Assembly (NCBI RefSeq): GCF_004798865.1
Contig: NW_025335468.1
Span: 5,805,284-5,869,283 of the forward strand
DNA: 64,000 nucleotides
Direction: 5' to 3'
Origin: Varanus komodoensis
Lineage: Eukaryota; Chordata; Lepidosauria; Squamata; Varanidae
The position numbers were made by a program, and so were the translations under genes. Under the pieces are notes generated by a model. That model worked only from the letters and a program-made list of their open reading frames with translations, had not been told where the DNA came from and searched no databases. This document shows, piece after piece, positions 44,901 through 57,866 of the stretch; position 1 is the stretch's first letter; every line of letters begins with the position of its first letter.

Positions 44901-47900
44901 TTAATTTCACATGCAAAAATGGATCAAACTATAACTGATACGATATTATGTTCCCTGCCTTTCTTACCACAGTAATTGTCATTGCCCCTAACTCTAGCTC
45001 TTGGGGCTGAATATAGGATTTTAACCTATTTCAGACATCTTACAAGAAAAATGTTCAACAGATTTTGTCAAAAGCATTTTATTGATGCAAAGAAATTGTG
45101 TATCCTCCTTTAAACAGAATTGCATCAATGGTGGTTCTCAATAAGTCAAAGGAGAACAATGAAAACAATTCAACAACAAACATTTCAACAATACAACTGA
45201 AAAAAAAATCAAGCAAAAATGTCAAGTTCAGTATATGAAACTGTAACAAATTACTACATGGGAAGAAATGTAACATTTCAAGCAAATTAATAATTTTGGG
45301 AGTATAAAACATTTCAAACATTGTAATGGTTCATCCATGTAACATATCAGGATTATCATTAAATCTTACTAAGATGAATAATTCTAGCAGGAATAATGAT
45401 ATAAAATGTAAATCAGTTAAAACCTGCAGCCAATTAATAGAGGCAATTAATAAAAAACCAGACACTATAACAGTAGGTATCTCCCAATGGTCTGTTATTT
45501 AAAGTGGATCAATCAAGGAGCTAATTCAATCAAGGTGGTAATTGGGACCTTTATTCATCCTTCCAGTTCTTTCTCACCAGAAAAGTACTTCCATCTTCAT
45601 GCTCTAAGACAAGAGACCTTCTATGTCAAAGACTCTAACATTCACAAACACAATCCTGGAACAGCAACCTTCTTCCCTAGTCCAAGGTAACCTTCTTCCT
45701 TGGTCCTCTGCCCCTCTCTCCTCCTCCTCCTCCAGGGGCCTAGGTCCCTATGTTCTATTTTCTCAAATGATGGTCTTCAGCCAGAGTCTCATTCACTTGG
45801 TCATTACATTTCTTTGCCACACAGCATGGTAAAACAATATAAAACCTTCTGCATACAAAAAATTGCAACACTCTGAAACAATTAAACACAATTATGAATA
45901 AAAAGTACCAGGTTCTGTTTAACTAGCAAATATTAAAAATATCTTATGCTGTCAAATGCATTGGGCACTAGAGCTTTTGTTAAAGGAAAGGTATCAGGAA
46001 CTTGGGGTTTTAGAGTTCTAAGGAATATGGCAGCATATTTTCCTCAGGCATACTCTTTGCTTTTAAAATTGGAACGCCATCTTTTATGTACAGTTATGTG
46101 TTTAGAAATACAGAATTGTAACTGTCATATTAGCTTGGCCCTAATACCACGAATAATAGGCTGAGCCTCCAAACTGTTTTTGGCTTTGATGATTTGTTAC
46201 TGGATGTGTGAGACTTATAGCTGGTACAGAATGCAGCAGTTACTGGACGTATCAAGTCAGTCCAAAACAGACATTCCTTTAAATGTGGGTCTGGGAGATG
46301 CATCTTTTTATTGTTAATTTTGAATAAGTGCAGTGCCCCTAACCTAGATCTTAAAGGCCTTGCTACCTTCTTGCTAGGATTCTAGTCCCCTAGGATTTTA
46401 GAGGCCCTGAAAAATAAAAACACAGTATCTAGACATGCATTTAAGATAATGTCCTTTTTAGCTCCAGGTTGAGTCATTAGCAGCTGCCCAAGGTAGCTGC
46501 TGCCAGTATCAGTTGTGAGAAAAGGAATTCTTTTCCTATTTAGCAATAGCTCCTGCCTCTTCTGGGCAGCTAAGCTCACAGTTTGAGAACTTTCTCATCA
46601 GTAAAGTATCTATGCAGATGAGCTCATTACCAGTTAAATTGTAGGTAATGGTCAGAAGGAAACAGTTTTCTGAAAGCAGTGTAACCTGAGCAAAAGATTC
46701 TAAGAGAGAATGTGAACCATTCAATTTCCAAATCTGTGCTTAGGTCTAAACTCCTTGACATTTCCTCTTTAATATAATAATTATAATACGTTGAATGAAT
46801 AATAGAGCTTGATAGCATCACCAGTTTAATCATCTCCTTTTCTGCACAGGATGCTGTTATAGTACAATAATGACTTTGCACTGGGTTGCTCTGTGCACCA
46901 TTGATTGAATGTTGCAGATGACAATTTAGCATTTATATTGATTTTTTCCAACAAACATGATTTAATGCTGCACAGCAGAGAGTCATTTCAAATAGGAACT
47001 ATGAAAGAACCTAGAATTTAAAAGTGATACTAACTGGCAGTGATTTCATAGAACTTCTTGATAAGAAATTGGCTTTTGGGGATGAAAGATAACTATATTA
47101 GAATAGTAATCGGTTTATTTTCAGTACAGCATGTGGCAAATTCTTAAAGCAGGTCTGCCTTTGTAGTCCAAAATATGAGACCAGACCTATTCTTATCAAA
47201 TAAATTATTACATCATGTAACTGGGGTTCCTCAAACATATCTATAAATTTACAGGGTGAGGGGCAGGGGAAGGATTATAGTGTGATAGGCATTATAACCA
47301 GAGCAGAGATTAATAACACATGGCCTGGCTGTGCGGTGGTGAAAACTATATTTGGTATTTGTGAATTCTGATATAAACTGGACAGACTGCTTCTCTCATC
47401 TCAACGTCTGGAATTGGCCCACGTTCCTGCTCTTCCTCCTCTGAATGCCAGCCAGCAGTCTTTGAGAGTGCGTGGCAAGAACAACTAAGTCTTTCTCCCT
47501 CCTAGCGATGGCTCAGGCTGAGTGCAAGGTACCACATGGTGTGATTTCTAGACACAGCTAAGTCTCTGCACCTTTTTATTGTCCAAGATGAGTATTGCAT
47601 ATTCAGCTTCTCCTAGTTGAGTTCTACACCTAAAAAAACAGCCCATCTACATCAGTGGGACACATTTTCAAATAATGTCTTAAGCATTCTCCCTTAAGTA
47701 AATTCTTGAGAAATGTTTCAGACTGCCAGGAAGGTATTCCCTTGGTTGCACAAAGAAGTAGCTAAACTTGGAAATGTGTAGCGGGATGTGACCTCCTTGG
47801 TGCTTACCCAGCAGCTGCTGTAATATATAATTAATTAGAAATAATTAAATAAGTTAGTGTTGCTGATGCATCTGGGGCAAAGGTTTCCCTCCCCCCCCCT

Positions 47901-48130
47901 TTTCCGCTGCCTTTTGGAAGATGTGAAATATAACTGAAGTTGAACAAAACCAAGATTGGCCTTTTCATTAGAGCTAAGTGAGTAAGTGAGCTGCCTTCCA
48001 GCTCACACAAAGGCGTTTAACACCACAATATGAAGCTCACTTACTCAGAAGCAAATCCCAGAATCGGCAGTCAGTTGGGGGTTTGGATTGCAGATGAAGT
48101 GTCTGGTTATCTTACGGTGGTGCTTTCCAA
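44901..48130. other. Unique sequence; possible L2 scrap near 46.2 kb
   Basis: The sequence GCTGGTACAGAATGCAGCAG at 46222-46241 gives L-V-Q-N-A-A, a hallmark of L2-group ORF2, but neighbouring motifs are missing, so this may be chance. 47830-47900 has TAATTA-type cores. No gene recognised. Confidence 0.45.
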
Positions 48131-48203
48131 AATTTATTTATTTATTTAAAACATTTCTATGCCACCCCCATCGCAACAAAGCCTCGGGGCGGCTCACAAC
48201 AAA
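48131..48203 (-). mobile_element. L2-type LINE 3' tail
   Basis: The minus strand reads GTGAGCCGCCCCGAGGCTTT, a GGGGGTGGCATAGAAATGTT step and then AAATAAATAAATAAATT. It is the same subfamily as the tail at 17.0 kb. Only the terminus is recognisable. Confidence 0.82.
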
Positions 48204-48455
48204 ATGTTACTAATGTTTGTTAAAAGCATGAGTGTTTCTCCCTGAAAAACTGACAAATGTCAATACCTTTAAAAATAAATGGGGTGGTGCTGGAATCTTT
48301 ACCAGTTCTCATGCACAACTGCTGTGAAAGTTGTAGACTGTTTAAAACTAGCCTCTGCATTCTGCCTTGCCATGTAAGGGACTTTTAAAATTCTCCTTTG
48401 AGGTGACCTTTTAAAATCCAGTCACAGATGAACTGTCACAGCATGTTGACAACCC
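48204..48455. other. Short unique spacer
   Basis: Lies between two LINE ends. Nothing recognised. Confidence 0.5.
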
Positions 48456-48906
48456 TAAGAACATAAAAGTTCTGATGGTTCAGATGGAGGCTACGTCTAA
48501 TTCAAAAGCAACAAAGAGAGCACTAACGTTACTCTGCTATGAGCCCCAGTGACTTCCATTCAGTGGCATACTGCCTCTGGATCAAGCGATTCCACTTAAA
48601 AGAAATGTCCAGGGATCACTTAAGATCTTTTCCAGTGACCATTACTGCCTGAAACAACTGCCTCATCCAGCCTAATTGCAAGACAAGCTCTAAGCCAGCT
48701 CTAAACCCAATTCCCACATAAAGCCATGTAAAGTTTTGACAATTCCCACTTCTTCTGGTGGTGAATTCTGCAAGTTAATTATGTGTTGCATGAAGTGGTA
48801 CTTCTTGAACATCAGTGGGAATGTGTTCACATGCTTAGGAGTTCCACCTGAGACCCTAGGGAATTTATGTCCCAAACTATGGAGAAGTGGTTATCTTCAA
48901 TAAAAG
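48456..48906 (-). mobile_element. CR1 LINE 3' fragment
   Basis: The plus strand starts TAAGAACATAAAAGTTCTGA, the reverse of the '..CTTATGTTCTTA' CR1 terminus. It then has GTGGTGAATTCTGCAAGTTA, ATTATGTGTTGCATGAAGTG and GTACTTCTTGAACATCAGTG, as in reptile CR1 ('GGTAGTGAATTCCACAG.TTAATTATGTGTTGTGTGAAGAAGTACTTCC'). It is on the minus strand and 5'-truncated. Confidence 0.82.
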
Positions 48907-49714
48907 GTGTGACGGAACCACTAAATCAGCTTCTAAGTCCATGTTGATTGAGGAGTGGGGAGGGAATCACAACAGATTTCAGAAGTAATCTGCTAACTTG
49001 GTCAATATTGGAGCACTAGCAAGAGAGAGCCAGAGTAGTTAGGCAGTGTTAGAAGTCAACAGCATGAGTGATAAAGCCCGGGAGAGACCTACAGCCCTAG
49101 TTGGAAAGAAAAATCACAGACTGCCTTTTGAAATAATGGGATCTGACTGGTTCAGCCTTCCTGCTGGGAGCTTGTATTTCACGCTGAAGAGTTTTGTGCT
49201 ATTAGTGGTGTGAAGTGTGAAAAAGATGCATTGTGTACTATTGGGAGCTGATGTCTCCTCCTTACTCAGCTATGAGGGAGACACATAATGTCATTTTCCT
49301 CCCTGACATCAGTATTTAAATGTTTCATTAGGAACAGTCAAGGCTTGGGATGTGTTTAGCACCTCCTCGCCAACCACCATCCTCTCCCTCACCACTTACA
49401 CTTGATTGCTTGTCCCAAATAGAGGTGCACTCAGCTTCAAACAGGGCTCAGGGGACGTGGGAACAGGGGGTGGAATTACACAGAGATCTGTAGAGCAAAA
49501 GCATAAGGGCTTCCTTCCTTCCTATTGGGTGGATAGAAAGTGATGCTGTAGCCTACTGGGCAGTTCAGAGCACAAGAATCCCCTTGACACATATACATGA
49601 AGAGGGGTCTCGTCATTACAGGGACTGTGATGCTGGCCCCATTTCTAAGATTACCCAGCTTCTTGCAGCGCTATCCCGATTGACATATGTTAGGCACGGA
49701 TTTCTGCAGAGGTT

Positions 49715-49787
49715 GTTGCTGGCTAAGACTGATTGGGGTTGCAGTCCAGTAACATCTGGAGGTCCACAAGTTGCCCACACCAGGAGG
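49715..49787. mobile_element. Half copy of the hAT-type fold-back family
   Basis: GCTAAGACTGATTGGGGTTG, CAGTCCAGTAACATCTGGAG and GTCCACAAGTTGCCCACACC match the right half of the family seen at 8.2 and 38.4 kb ('GGGAGTTGTAGTCCAACAACATCTGGAGGGCCACAGGTT'). The left half is missing or too diverged. Confidence 0.6.
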
Positions 49788-50636
49788 TGAGCAAATGTAC
49801 ACAGACCTCCTTGGATATAACCTTCCCTCGACGTGGAAACCCTGCAGAACTTCAGTTCCTCCTCCTGAGAAGTGTACATAATGCTTTGTCTGTGCAGACA
49901 TCCTGGAGGAAACTTGTGTGGTTCTGGGTGACTCATCAGCTAATGCAACAACACACACAACAAGGAACTACAGCATGCCTGCACGGAGCCTTAAATATTT
50001 AAAATGGTGACCGCTGATGCCATGAGAAGCCCTATTCATTCATGTTGGTTTCTTGTTACATGTCAACCAGGTCAGCAGCAAGCCATGGGTTCTCAGGGTG
50101 GCTTGTGTGTGGTTAGCAGATTGCACTGAATCATCAGTGTTAGGCTTGACTATCACAGTAGACCATGTTGTCATGAAGGTGCATAACCCACCAAGGCTTC
50201 TCACACATGTGAATCAGATCTAAGGCTTTCCACTGCTCTAAGTAGCTATGTTTTATTGTGTCTTCTTGCAGGAAAGATTTAAGACCACCATGATGATGGC
50301 TATTGATGGCAGAAGTTGCCCAGTTTTGCCTTTTCTGTATACATGTGTGCATGTGCATTTAGTATTTCATTTGTCCGAATCTTATTACTTAAGCCTGCAT
50401 TTTACTATTGGCCCATACAGAGGTAATGTTCCTGATCTCATAGTAACTTTTGAGAGGAGGCCCTAGGTTTTCTTGCCCCCCTTGAGAAGAATGCTCCTCA
50501 CACTTCCCAAATCACTTTTAACCATGTTTAATGGCAACTAGAATACATTTTTAATGAGAGTCTGAATGATGTCATGGATCTCCCACATAAGATCTAATTT
50601 AGAGAATCTTTGGACTAGTATAGCAGAATGTAAGTT

Positions 50637-50693
50637 GAATGAATGAATGAATGAATGAATGAATGAATGAATGAATGAATAAATAAATAAATA
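50637..50693. repeat. (GAAT)n / (AAAT)n microsatellite
   Basis: Eleven GAAT units (50637-50680) are followed by about three AAAT units. It may derive from an old LINE tail but has no other LINE sequence beside it. Confidence 0.96.
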
Positions 50694-52075
50694 GTTTGGC
50701 CCTCAGTTGAGCCAAGATATTAATTCTAGTCGGGCATATTAATGGCCAAGGAAAAAGTAAGTAGTAATGAGTCATGACAGCACTTACCAACCAGAGGTTA
50801 ATTAGATAATATAAAACCTCTAGAAATTATTAATTTAAACTGTATAGCAATCTGGCACCTAATGCCTTATGTTAATTTATCATTGCTACCATGGAAATTG
50901 CCTCTTGCTGAATTTAATGTGTCTTTTCACCTTTTTTCTGTAGTTCAGGTTTTATGATGAGATGTACCAAGATAAAACTCCTTTATTTCACCGAAAGTAG
51001 TCAGAGCTTGCATTTTGCAATATTTGTAGATTGTATCGGGAATGTATGCAGCAGGCAACCTCCTTGGGACTCCAATCTTACTTGGTTTTGCGTCATCCTC
51101 TCCATCAAGCACAGCTAACTTATCAGAAGTCAATATTCAGTTTTTGCAGGCACAGTCCCTGTGCAGTTTGAATGATATATTAGAGTTTGAGTGATAATAG
51201 ACAGTGGGGAAGGAGTAACTTAGCATCCTCTTTGGCCAACATTTGTGTGTGTAGGGATCATTTTAGCCTAGAAAGGCATTTTAAACTATTGACTCAATGC
51301 ACAGAACATTTTAAACTTAAAACACATGCGTCTCTCATACTTGCAATGCATATGATATCTCTCCGAACTCTCTCATTCTGTGCAGAATGTCCAATATGGT
51401 TGCACAATAGCTTCAGTAGCATAAGCTCTGTGTGTGTATTCCAGTGACTGGACATATCTGGCGCTTGAGTCTACTTCTCGCCACTACCAGCCATCCAGCT
51501 CCGAAGTAGTGGTGAAGCTTGAACTATGCCATATGCTTATTGGATAAATTGTCAGTCTGTTATATCCTTCACTGGTATAATCTTCTGGTATCCTGGAGCT
51601 TAAGTGAACATGGAAAGCCCTTTATGCAGTATGCTAAAACAAAAGGGCTTCCCCCTATTATTTTATTGTATTATTATATGTATTCTATATTATTTAATAT
51701 AATGTGAACATTCATGATCCTACTGTAGTTGCAAAAAGTCCTTTAGTTTTGCCCCACTGACACAGACATGGGTGGAATGACTGTAATTCAGAGTGTTAAA
51801 AGGTTGTAGCCATGCCCCGAGTTAAGTAGAGACAAATGCAAAATCAAGATGCATGGATGGAGCACTTCCGAATGTTATGATGAACAAGGAGGATCTTGTG
51901 TGCATGGCTTGAGCATATGAAATGAGCTAATATTCTTCACCTTTATATATTAAGTTATTGAATTTAAAGATCATGGCTTATTTGAGCAATGTGGTAGAGC
52001 TCTCTTACCTTTGGAATTAGCAGTTTTCTGTTGAAATATGAATACCTAAATATCTAAAAATAATTATATAGTGCT

Positions 52076-52150
52076 TTTATTTATTTATATCTGATACTTA
52101 GGTACCACTAGATATCATAAAATCCCTATGCAGTTTACAAAGAATTAAAG
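52076..52150 (-). mobile_element. LINE 3' tail (CR1/L2 group)
   Basis: The minus strand reads TTTGTAAACTGCATAGGGAT, TTTATGATATCTAGTGGTAC and then ATATAAATAAATAAAAGC, the pattern 'TGTAAACCGCTTAGGGATTTT..GCGGTATATAAATAAATAAA'. Only the terminus is recognisable. Confidence 0.65.
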
Positions 52151-53381
52151 ATATTTAATTTTAATTAATTGTTATGTTACAAAATAAAAATACAATATTA
52201 AACAATTCAAATTATGATAATAATGCAGCGCAATGCATGGAATTCAAAATAGAACATAATGATTAAAGATAGGTATGAAAAGTTTTCTTAATTTTAATTA
52301 GCAATATGTTTTCCAGTTTTGTTTTTGTCTTCTTTAACTGGAATCTCAGCTAATAAGAGTTGAACCATTTAATTTATTTTTAGTAAGAGAGGTATTAGTG
52401 ATGGACTTGGTGAACACACTATATTCCACATCTCAAGTGTTTCCCATAAAAAGCATTTGGTCTTTCCAGGTGAATATCAGTTCAGGTGAGCAATCAAAGA
52501 AACTCTGGAAATTGTTTTTCCTCACCCTTTTCTTCCTTTTCAGGGGAGTACTGTTTGTGTTTGATGGATTTGGAATGTGATTTGGAATGAGATGATTTAA
52601 ATAATTTAATCTGAAAGATGTCTCCTGGATGCCCTCAATTAATCTGATTTTAAAGTCCATTCCATTTGAAAACTGATGCCTTTAGGAGTGTGATGGGATT
52701 TGGAGCCCCTTCCTGCAGCCATCCAGACCCCTCCCTTTAACTCATCCCCTTTCCCAGATGCAATGAGGTGGAGGGCAACAGTGGAGGTTCCAGACATTAT
52801 CATAACTTTAAGAATTTCTCCATTTAAACCCTTAATGTGTTCATGAAGAATAGTTCATGTCCAGGGCCTCCAGAAACCAGGAAAAATGCATTTTCCAGAG
52901 TCTTAGAGCATGATTGTGAGGCTCTGCTAATAGTAAAGGTTCCTGGAGCCCTTCCTACTACTGCCTTTCATTTGGGAAAATGGAAGAGAGTATCTGAGGA
53001 GAAAGAAAGCCCAAAGAAAGCATGTGTCCAGTTCTGCTGGATCTCAAGAAAGGCAGTATTGAAATTTTGGATTGTTGGGTTCTTCATCGTGCTCTCTGTG
53101 CATCACACATATATGGATGCTGCACCTGCACAGTGCCTGTTGCTGGGAAGATTCTATCCTAGCGTTACTCTCTGTGATTTGTCTTCATGTGTCCAGGTTG
53201 ACTGATCTGCTCATCTGAGCAATGCTTGCTTTTGGTTGGTGAGGTAACATTAACGCAGCTTTCATTGCTACTCAGAAGACAGACAGCTCCCTTACTGGAG
53301 CTGATGGCCACGTCATCCATTCGACCCAGTCATTTCAGTGCTGGCAGCAGCTCCTAAAATCTGTCCCATTTGCAGCTGATT

Positions 53382-53533
53382 TCATGCATGCATATCATCC
53401 ATTGTCTCATCAGTTGCATCAGCACATGTGACTTCGGTCGGTGATTCGAAAGGGCTGCCTGCCTTGATCTGTGACTGCTGTTCTGCACTTGAAATGATTT
53501 CATGATGAGTCATTTGGCGATGAACCTGCAGGA
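53382..53533 (-). other. Exon-like open frame, function unknown
   Basis: The minus strand has two possible splice acceptors, CTGCCTTACAG and TTGCTCCTGCAG. The second is followed by about 48 codons that end in a stop: V-H-R-Q-M-T-H-H-E-I-I-S-S-A-E-Q-Q-S-Q-I ... E-V-T-C-A-D-A-T-D-E-T-M-D-D-M-H-A. The residue mix is balanced and polar, unlike most chance frames here. I do not recognise the protein. It could be a terminal coding exon, an alternative exon, or chance within conserved non-coding DNA. No other exon of a gene was found nearby. Confidence 0.18.
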
Positions 53534-53589
53534 GCAAGCATTCTGTAAGGCAGAGTGGGGATTGTGTCACTTTTGGTCAGAGGCTCCCA

Positions 53590-53760
53590 ATCCCAGGCAT
53601 GATGTAATGTTCATGAATAATTTGGCTATTAAGAGCCACAATGACAAGTAGGACAATAAAGGTTATTAATGACAACAATTATTATGTCATTGATTTCTTG
53701 GCTACTGCTTGTTCTCCCCCATCAATTAGCTTACTATTTAAAATGTTACACATGTTTCTT
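53590..53760. promoter_or_regulatory. Candidate conserved non-coding element
   Basis: An AT-rich but non-repetitive block with many TAAT/ATTA cores: GTTCATGAATAATTTGGCTA, GGTTATTAATGACAACAATT, ATTATGTCATTGATTTC, CATCAATTAGCTTAC. No repeat or coding signature. The assignment is inference from texture only. Confidence 0.28.
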
Positions 53761-54004
53761 TTCCATTTCATTAAGCTTCTGCTTTTGTTTTGCTGAGTCT
53801 CAGGAAGATACTTAAAATATATCTTCAAAATGATGCCAAAATTGTTTTACTGGCAGTCTTGTGGAGTCTAAACTGGATTATTGATACTTTCTGGTGTGGT
53901 TTGTAGTATTATGTTACTGTTTCTACTCCTTTAATGTATTTAAATAATTTTATTGTGCCTCATAACTAAAAAGAATATTGACTTTGATGAGATTTCATGT
54001 TCTT

Positions 54005-54460
54005 TGTTTCACTTATTACATTTCTATCCCACTCAAAAGCCAAAGCTGTTGGGATGGTTTACAAATCTTATAAACTTAAACATTAAATATTGTACATATA
54101 AAAACCATTTACATTCAAGCTTACAAACACATAACAATGAAAATCCTGTGACCTGATTAAAAATCTCAGCATTTGCTGCCAGAAGCTTGAAAGAAGGTAT
54201 CTGATATCAAAAAGATAACAATGCTGGGACCAGACAGACCTTGCTGATGAGATCATCCCATAATTGGAGGCCACCACTAAGAAAACCTTTCTTTGTACTT
54301 CGGAGTCTCCCTTAGAGGAGGCAACTAGAAAAGGGCCTTAAATGAAGAGTCTAATGTATGGTGGGATCGTGCTGGGAGAGACACTCCAACAGGTGTTGTG
54401 TTATGTGACGTGGAAGGCTTTATAGGCCAAAATCAGTACAAGGCAACCAGTGCAAGGCTG
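54005..54460 (-). mobile_element. L2/CR1-group LINE 3' UTR
   Basis: The plus strand begins TTACATTTCTATCCCACTCA, the reverse of a LINE tail '..GTGGGATAGAAATGTAATAA'. It then has TGGAGGCCACCACTAAGAAA, ACCTTTCTTTGTACTTCGGA, GGCTTTATAGGCCAAAATCA and GTACAAGGCAACCAGTGCAA. These match the squamate repeat that reads 'GGGGGCCACCACCGAGAAGGCCCT...GGGCTTTATAGGCTAAAACCAGCAC...GGCAGCCAGTGCA'. I place it on the minus strand because of the tail. Confidence 0.7.
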
Positions 54461-57400
54461 GAATTAGTGTTTCATGTTCAATGTTCACTGCTTAGTCTTT
54501 CCTTTAAAAACGTATCCTGCAAATATGTTAATGGTAAAAAGACAGCTTTCCATCCTGCCAAAACAAGTGGTACTGAATTTAACATTTGCCTTTGGAGAAG
54601 GGTTTTTAATTACTTCTTATTTTCCTCCTTCATCTTGGAAGATGGCATTTCCAAGTTCCAGGTGCATTCAAATGTAATGAAAATCAGATTACTATTTTTT
54701 TTACTGGAAGGAAGAAACATTATTTATTCTTGGTATACAGTCTTTTATATCATTTCCCCAAATCTAATGCTTTTGTTTTTCTAGTTTTTGTAAAAGTGTC
54801 ATGCTTATCTAGAAGGAAGATCAAGAATGCTAGAAATATAAGAAAAATTGAGATGGATCAGTGGAAATAGGAAGATTTAGAGCAGATCCCAGTGCTGCAA
54901 ATGTAAAGAATGTAAGAAACTGCAGATAAAGGGAAGCAAGCAGAGAAGTAGCAGCAGGGGAAACAGAGGGTCAAGGGAAAGGGATAGGAGATCGGGCACT
55001 AAGAAAAACTGGATATAAGGAAGAGACAGGAGTGGCACAGCAACTTAGCTAAGTAGCTAAGAGGTCTTCAAATGTACAAGAGTGGGAGGAATCTGAAACA
55101 GAACTTATAGACAGTGATATCGGTGTGATGGGATGCAGGTGGGTGAGGAGAAATCAATTTTGTATTATGTGGCTGCTTCTGGTAGTAGTTGTTTCCTCTG
55201 ATATCTAATATGATTAGGGAAATACCAAATTTATTCTGTCGGGGATCCTCTAGACTGGGGATGGGAGGGGAAACATCCTTGGGACTATGGCCCAGTTCAA
55301 TTCTGAATAATGTCACTGGGGCCACATTCCAATGCAGAACAGAGCAAAAAAGAAATTTCAAAGTTACAAAACCATTTTAACTTAAAGTTCTTACTGCCAG
55401 TAAATAAGCCCTAGGAGAAGCATTTCAGGTTAGAAGAACTTGCACAAAACCTGGGAAACAGCGAAAGGGTCAATGGTGGGGCCACAGGAAGGGTCATGGA
55501 CGTCTGGTGAGCCTTGGCAGGCCAGGTTTGGACTCTGGGCTTGTGCTTCCCTGCACCTGCTTTAGATGCTCTTCCCCTTGTGCTCTTACTTTTAATTGTG
55601 TTCAGATTGTATATGTCAACTGTAAGAGGGACCTGGCAATTTCAGGTGGGTGCCATCTCTGGATGAACAACTGAAGAACTGGCATTTTCTGGTGGTAACA
55701 ATATAGACAAGCAGCATGCTGTGGACTTCCACTAGTCAGCCCACATGCTGGTCTGCGAATTAACTGGAAGATCATGAGGCAGTGTTGGTGGGCTGCAGCA
55801 CTCAAAGGGCAGAAGAGGAAAGTCAGGAGAGGTCAGTGAAGGCAGGGATGACAGTGAAAAGATGCAGGACAGCCAGAAGGGTCAGTGAGAGGTGATAACA
55901 GAGGGGAGTGGGAAAACAGGACAGGAGGAAGCAGGGAGTTAGAAGGAGGCAATAATGCAGCAGAGAAAGGATGGGAGAGAACAGAAAGGTAAGAAGAACT
56001 GGTGGAGCTGAAGGGAGCAAGACTCAAAAGAAGCCCTTGGTATAGATATAGAAGAAAGTGAATGGGAGGAAGTGGAAGAAGGGGAAAGGCGCTGGCAGGG
56101 GGAAGGGCTTGACCAGGGGCCAAAATCATGAACAGCAAGGCTCAGCTGTGTTCTCACATGCTTCGCTGGAGCTCCCAATATATGACCAGCTTGCTGAATT
56201 TCTTGTGGATGTAGGGTCATACGTCTGAGCTTAGGAACTTAGTCCTGAGTGTCTATATAGATAGTACTGGAAAGATATATACCTGGAACCTCCTAAATCA
56301 AGATCAGCTCTCTTATGACTAAGATGTGGGCCCACTTGTCCAGGATGATGGTCATCTTGTCCTTATGTTGGGCAATGCATACTAATTGCCAGGGAGATAA
56401 GAGAGCAAGGTGCTGTGTAACCTTCAGTGTGCCAATAGTTTTTCCTCACTAGTTTATTAAAGTTCAGAGTAAGTATACTTTGTAATGGAGATGATGGGTG
56501 GGATGAAGGGGGGAGGGTGTTGAAGGTGTCCGCACAAGGGGTAAAAGTAATATTCAAAACGATATGAAGTCCTTGTTGCTGTGAGCCCCATTGGAGTAAT
56601 TTGTTTTAGAAATGCAGTATAGGACCTGCATGGATGTGTGTGCCATTGAGGTAATGGGCATGGAAATGATTATCTGGAATGAGCTGGAGAAACTTTGCGC
56701 AGTAGAAAGGACATTTAATATACCCTTTCAAATCTGGATAGCTCTTTTTGCAATTGAGAAGCTTTTTTTTGTTAAATGTGGCTTTTTTGTCACAATCATT
56801 TTAATGAGAAAATGACTTTTCAACAAAATAAGATGAACTAAGTGCCTCAACTCTGAAAATCAATAGCAAATCTCAAATCCCATCAGCAAACACGCAAGAG
56901 TCTTCTGTTGCTCAAATCCCTTTTATTTTCACCTTTAATGAGGTAGAAAGTTTTTCATTTGCCATACTGTGCCCTGGCCTTTTCACAGTAATTTGACCTG
57001 GACCACTGGGCCATGCCTTAATAAATCTCTTGTTTAAGGGGGTAGGAAGAGAAAGAAGAATCTATTTGTTCTAGAACTTCTTGAGTTTGGTTCCTTTGTT
57101 GGAATTTCACAGGATTCTTGCATTTTCCCTTCTTTGCCTTGGCTGGGTTATCAATATAATACGAAGAACATTACCAAGGTGTATGTGCATTTGTATTTTC
57201 TGTTTGTCACCTGGCATCAGTTATCCCAAATGACTGGGCATTTGTCATGCAGCTAGACACAGAAATAGAGAGTGCAAATGTCATTCCAGGAAACAGTAAT
57301 GATTTTGGCCATTGCGTCCTTATCCGTTCCTACAGCCTTTATCAGCTTGAAGGAACCTAATATAGGCAAGATAAAGAAGAGAAAAAAAAGCCACAAACCC

Positions 57401-57866
57401 AGTGGAAAATATGTTCACCTGGAGTTGCACATCTTTTCTTGTGCCATGGAAAAAAGGCAACAAAAGACAAAAAAAACAAGCATTCATTTTCAAAAAGAAC
57501 AATATGTGCACTCTAGGAAATAGTGGGGCCAAACTAAGCATTCTTCAAATCATGCACAGCAAGACTATGTATGATCAAATGATTTACTTCAGCATAAATT
57601 CATGTGGACTCAGTTCAGATTGAAACCATATTGCTCTGTGGTGTGGTTAAAAAAAATCTCAAATGATGATTTCTGTTTTTAAACTCCCCTTTCATAGATG
57701 GGGAAGAATTCAGGACAAAAACGGGGAGATGGGAATGCTTAACTCCTCCCCTTCTGGAGTGCCATTGTCTTGATCCAAGTTGATGCTGTATTTGCTTACA
57801 CTAAAGTAAATAGCTCTGCTCTGTATTAATTGAAGAACGTTTAGTTTAGATCGAACAGTTCTAAAC
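54461..57866. other. Unique sequence with two purine-rich tracts
   Basis: 54790-55035 and 55800-56110 are strongly purine-rich on the plus strand. The long minus-strand frames at 55833-56138 and 55939-56220 are a direct result of this bias (rich in Ser, Pro, Leu) and are not called as genes. No exon recognised. Confidence 0.5.

Larger units (their letters stand above)
48907..52075. other. Mostly unique sequence with a GAAT microsatellite
   Basis: No gene recognised. A half copy of the hAT-type fold-back family lies at 49715-49787 and a tetranucleotide repeat at 50637-50693. Words like CATGGGTTCTC near 50090 recall the candidate MITE family. Overlapping short frames at 49.6-50.0 kb are explained by GC-richer sequence. 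Confidence 0.5.
52151..54004. other. Unique sequence with exon-like frame and CNE-like block
   Basis: No confident gene. See the exon-like minus-strand frame at 53382-53533 and the enhancer-like block at 53590-53760. A plus frame at 52837-53205 has no domain. Confidence 0.45.

Noticed and set aside
46190-46400. Further L2 ORF2 fragment (L-V-Q-N-A-A)
   Set aside because: Only one short motif is present and the neighbouring L2 motifs are missing, so I mention it but do not annotate it.
50637-50693. CRISPR-like or satellite array
   Set aside because: It is a simple tetranucleotide repeat without spacers.
55833-56220. Ser/Pro/Leu-rich frames on the minus strand
   Set aside because: They are a direct product of the purine-rich plus strand and do not resemble any known protein.
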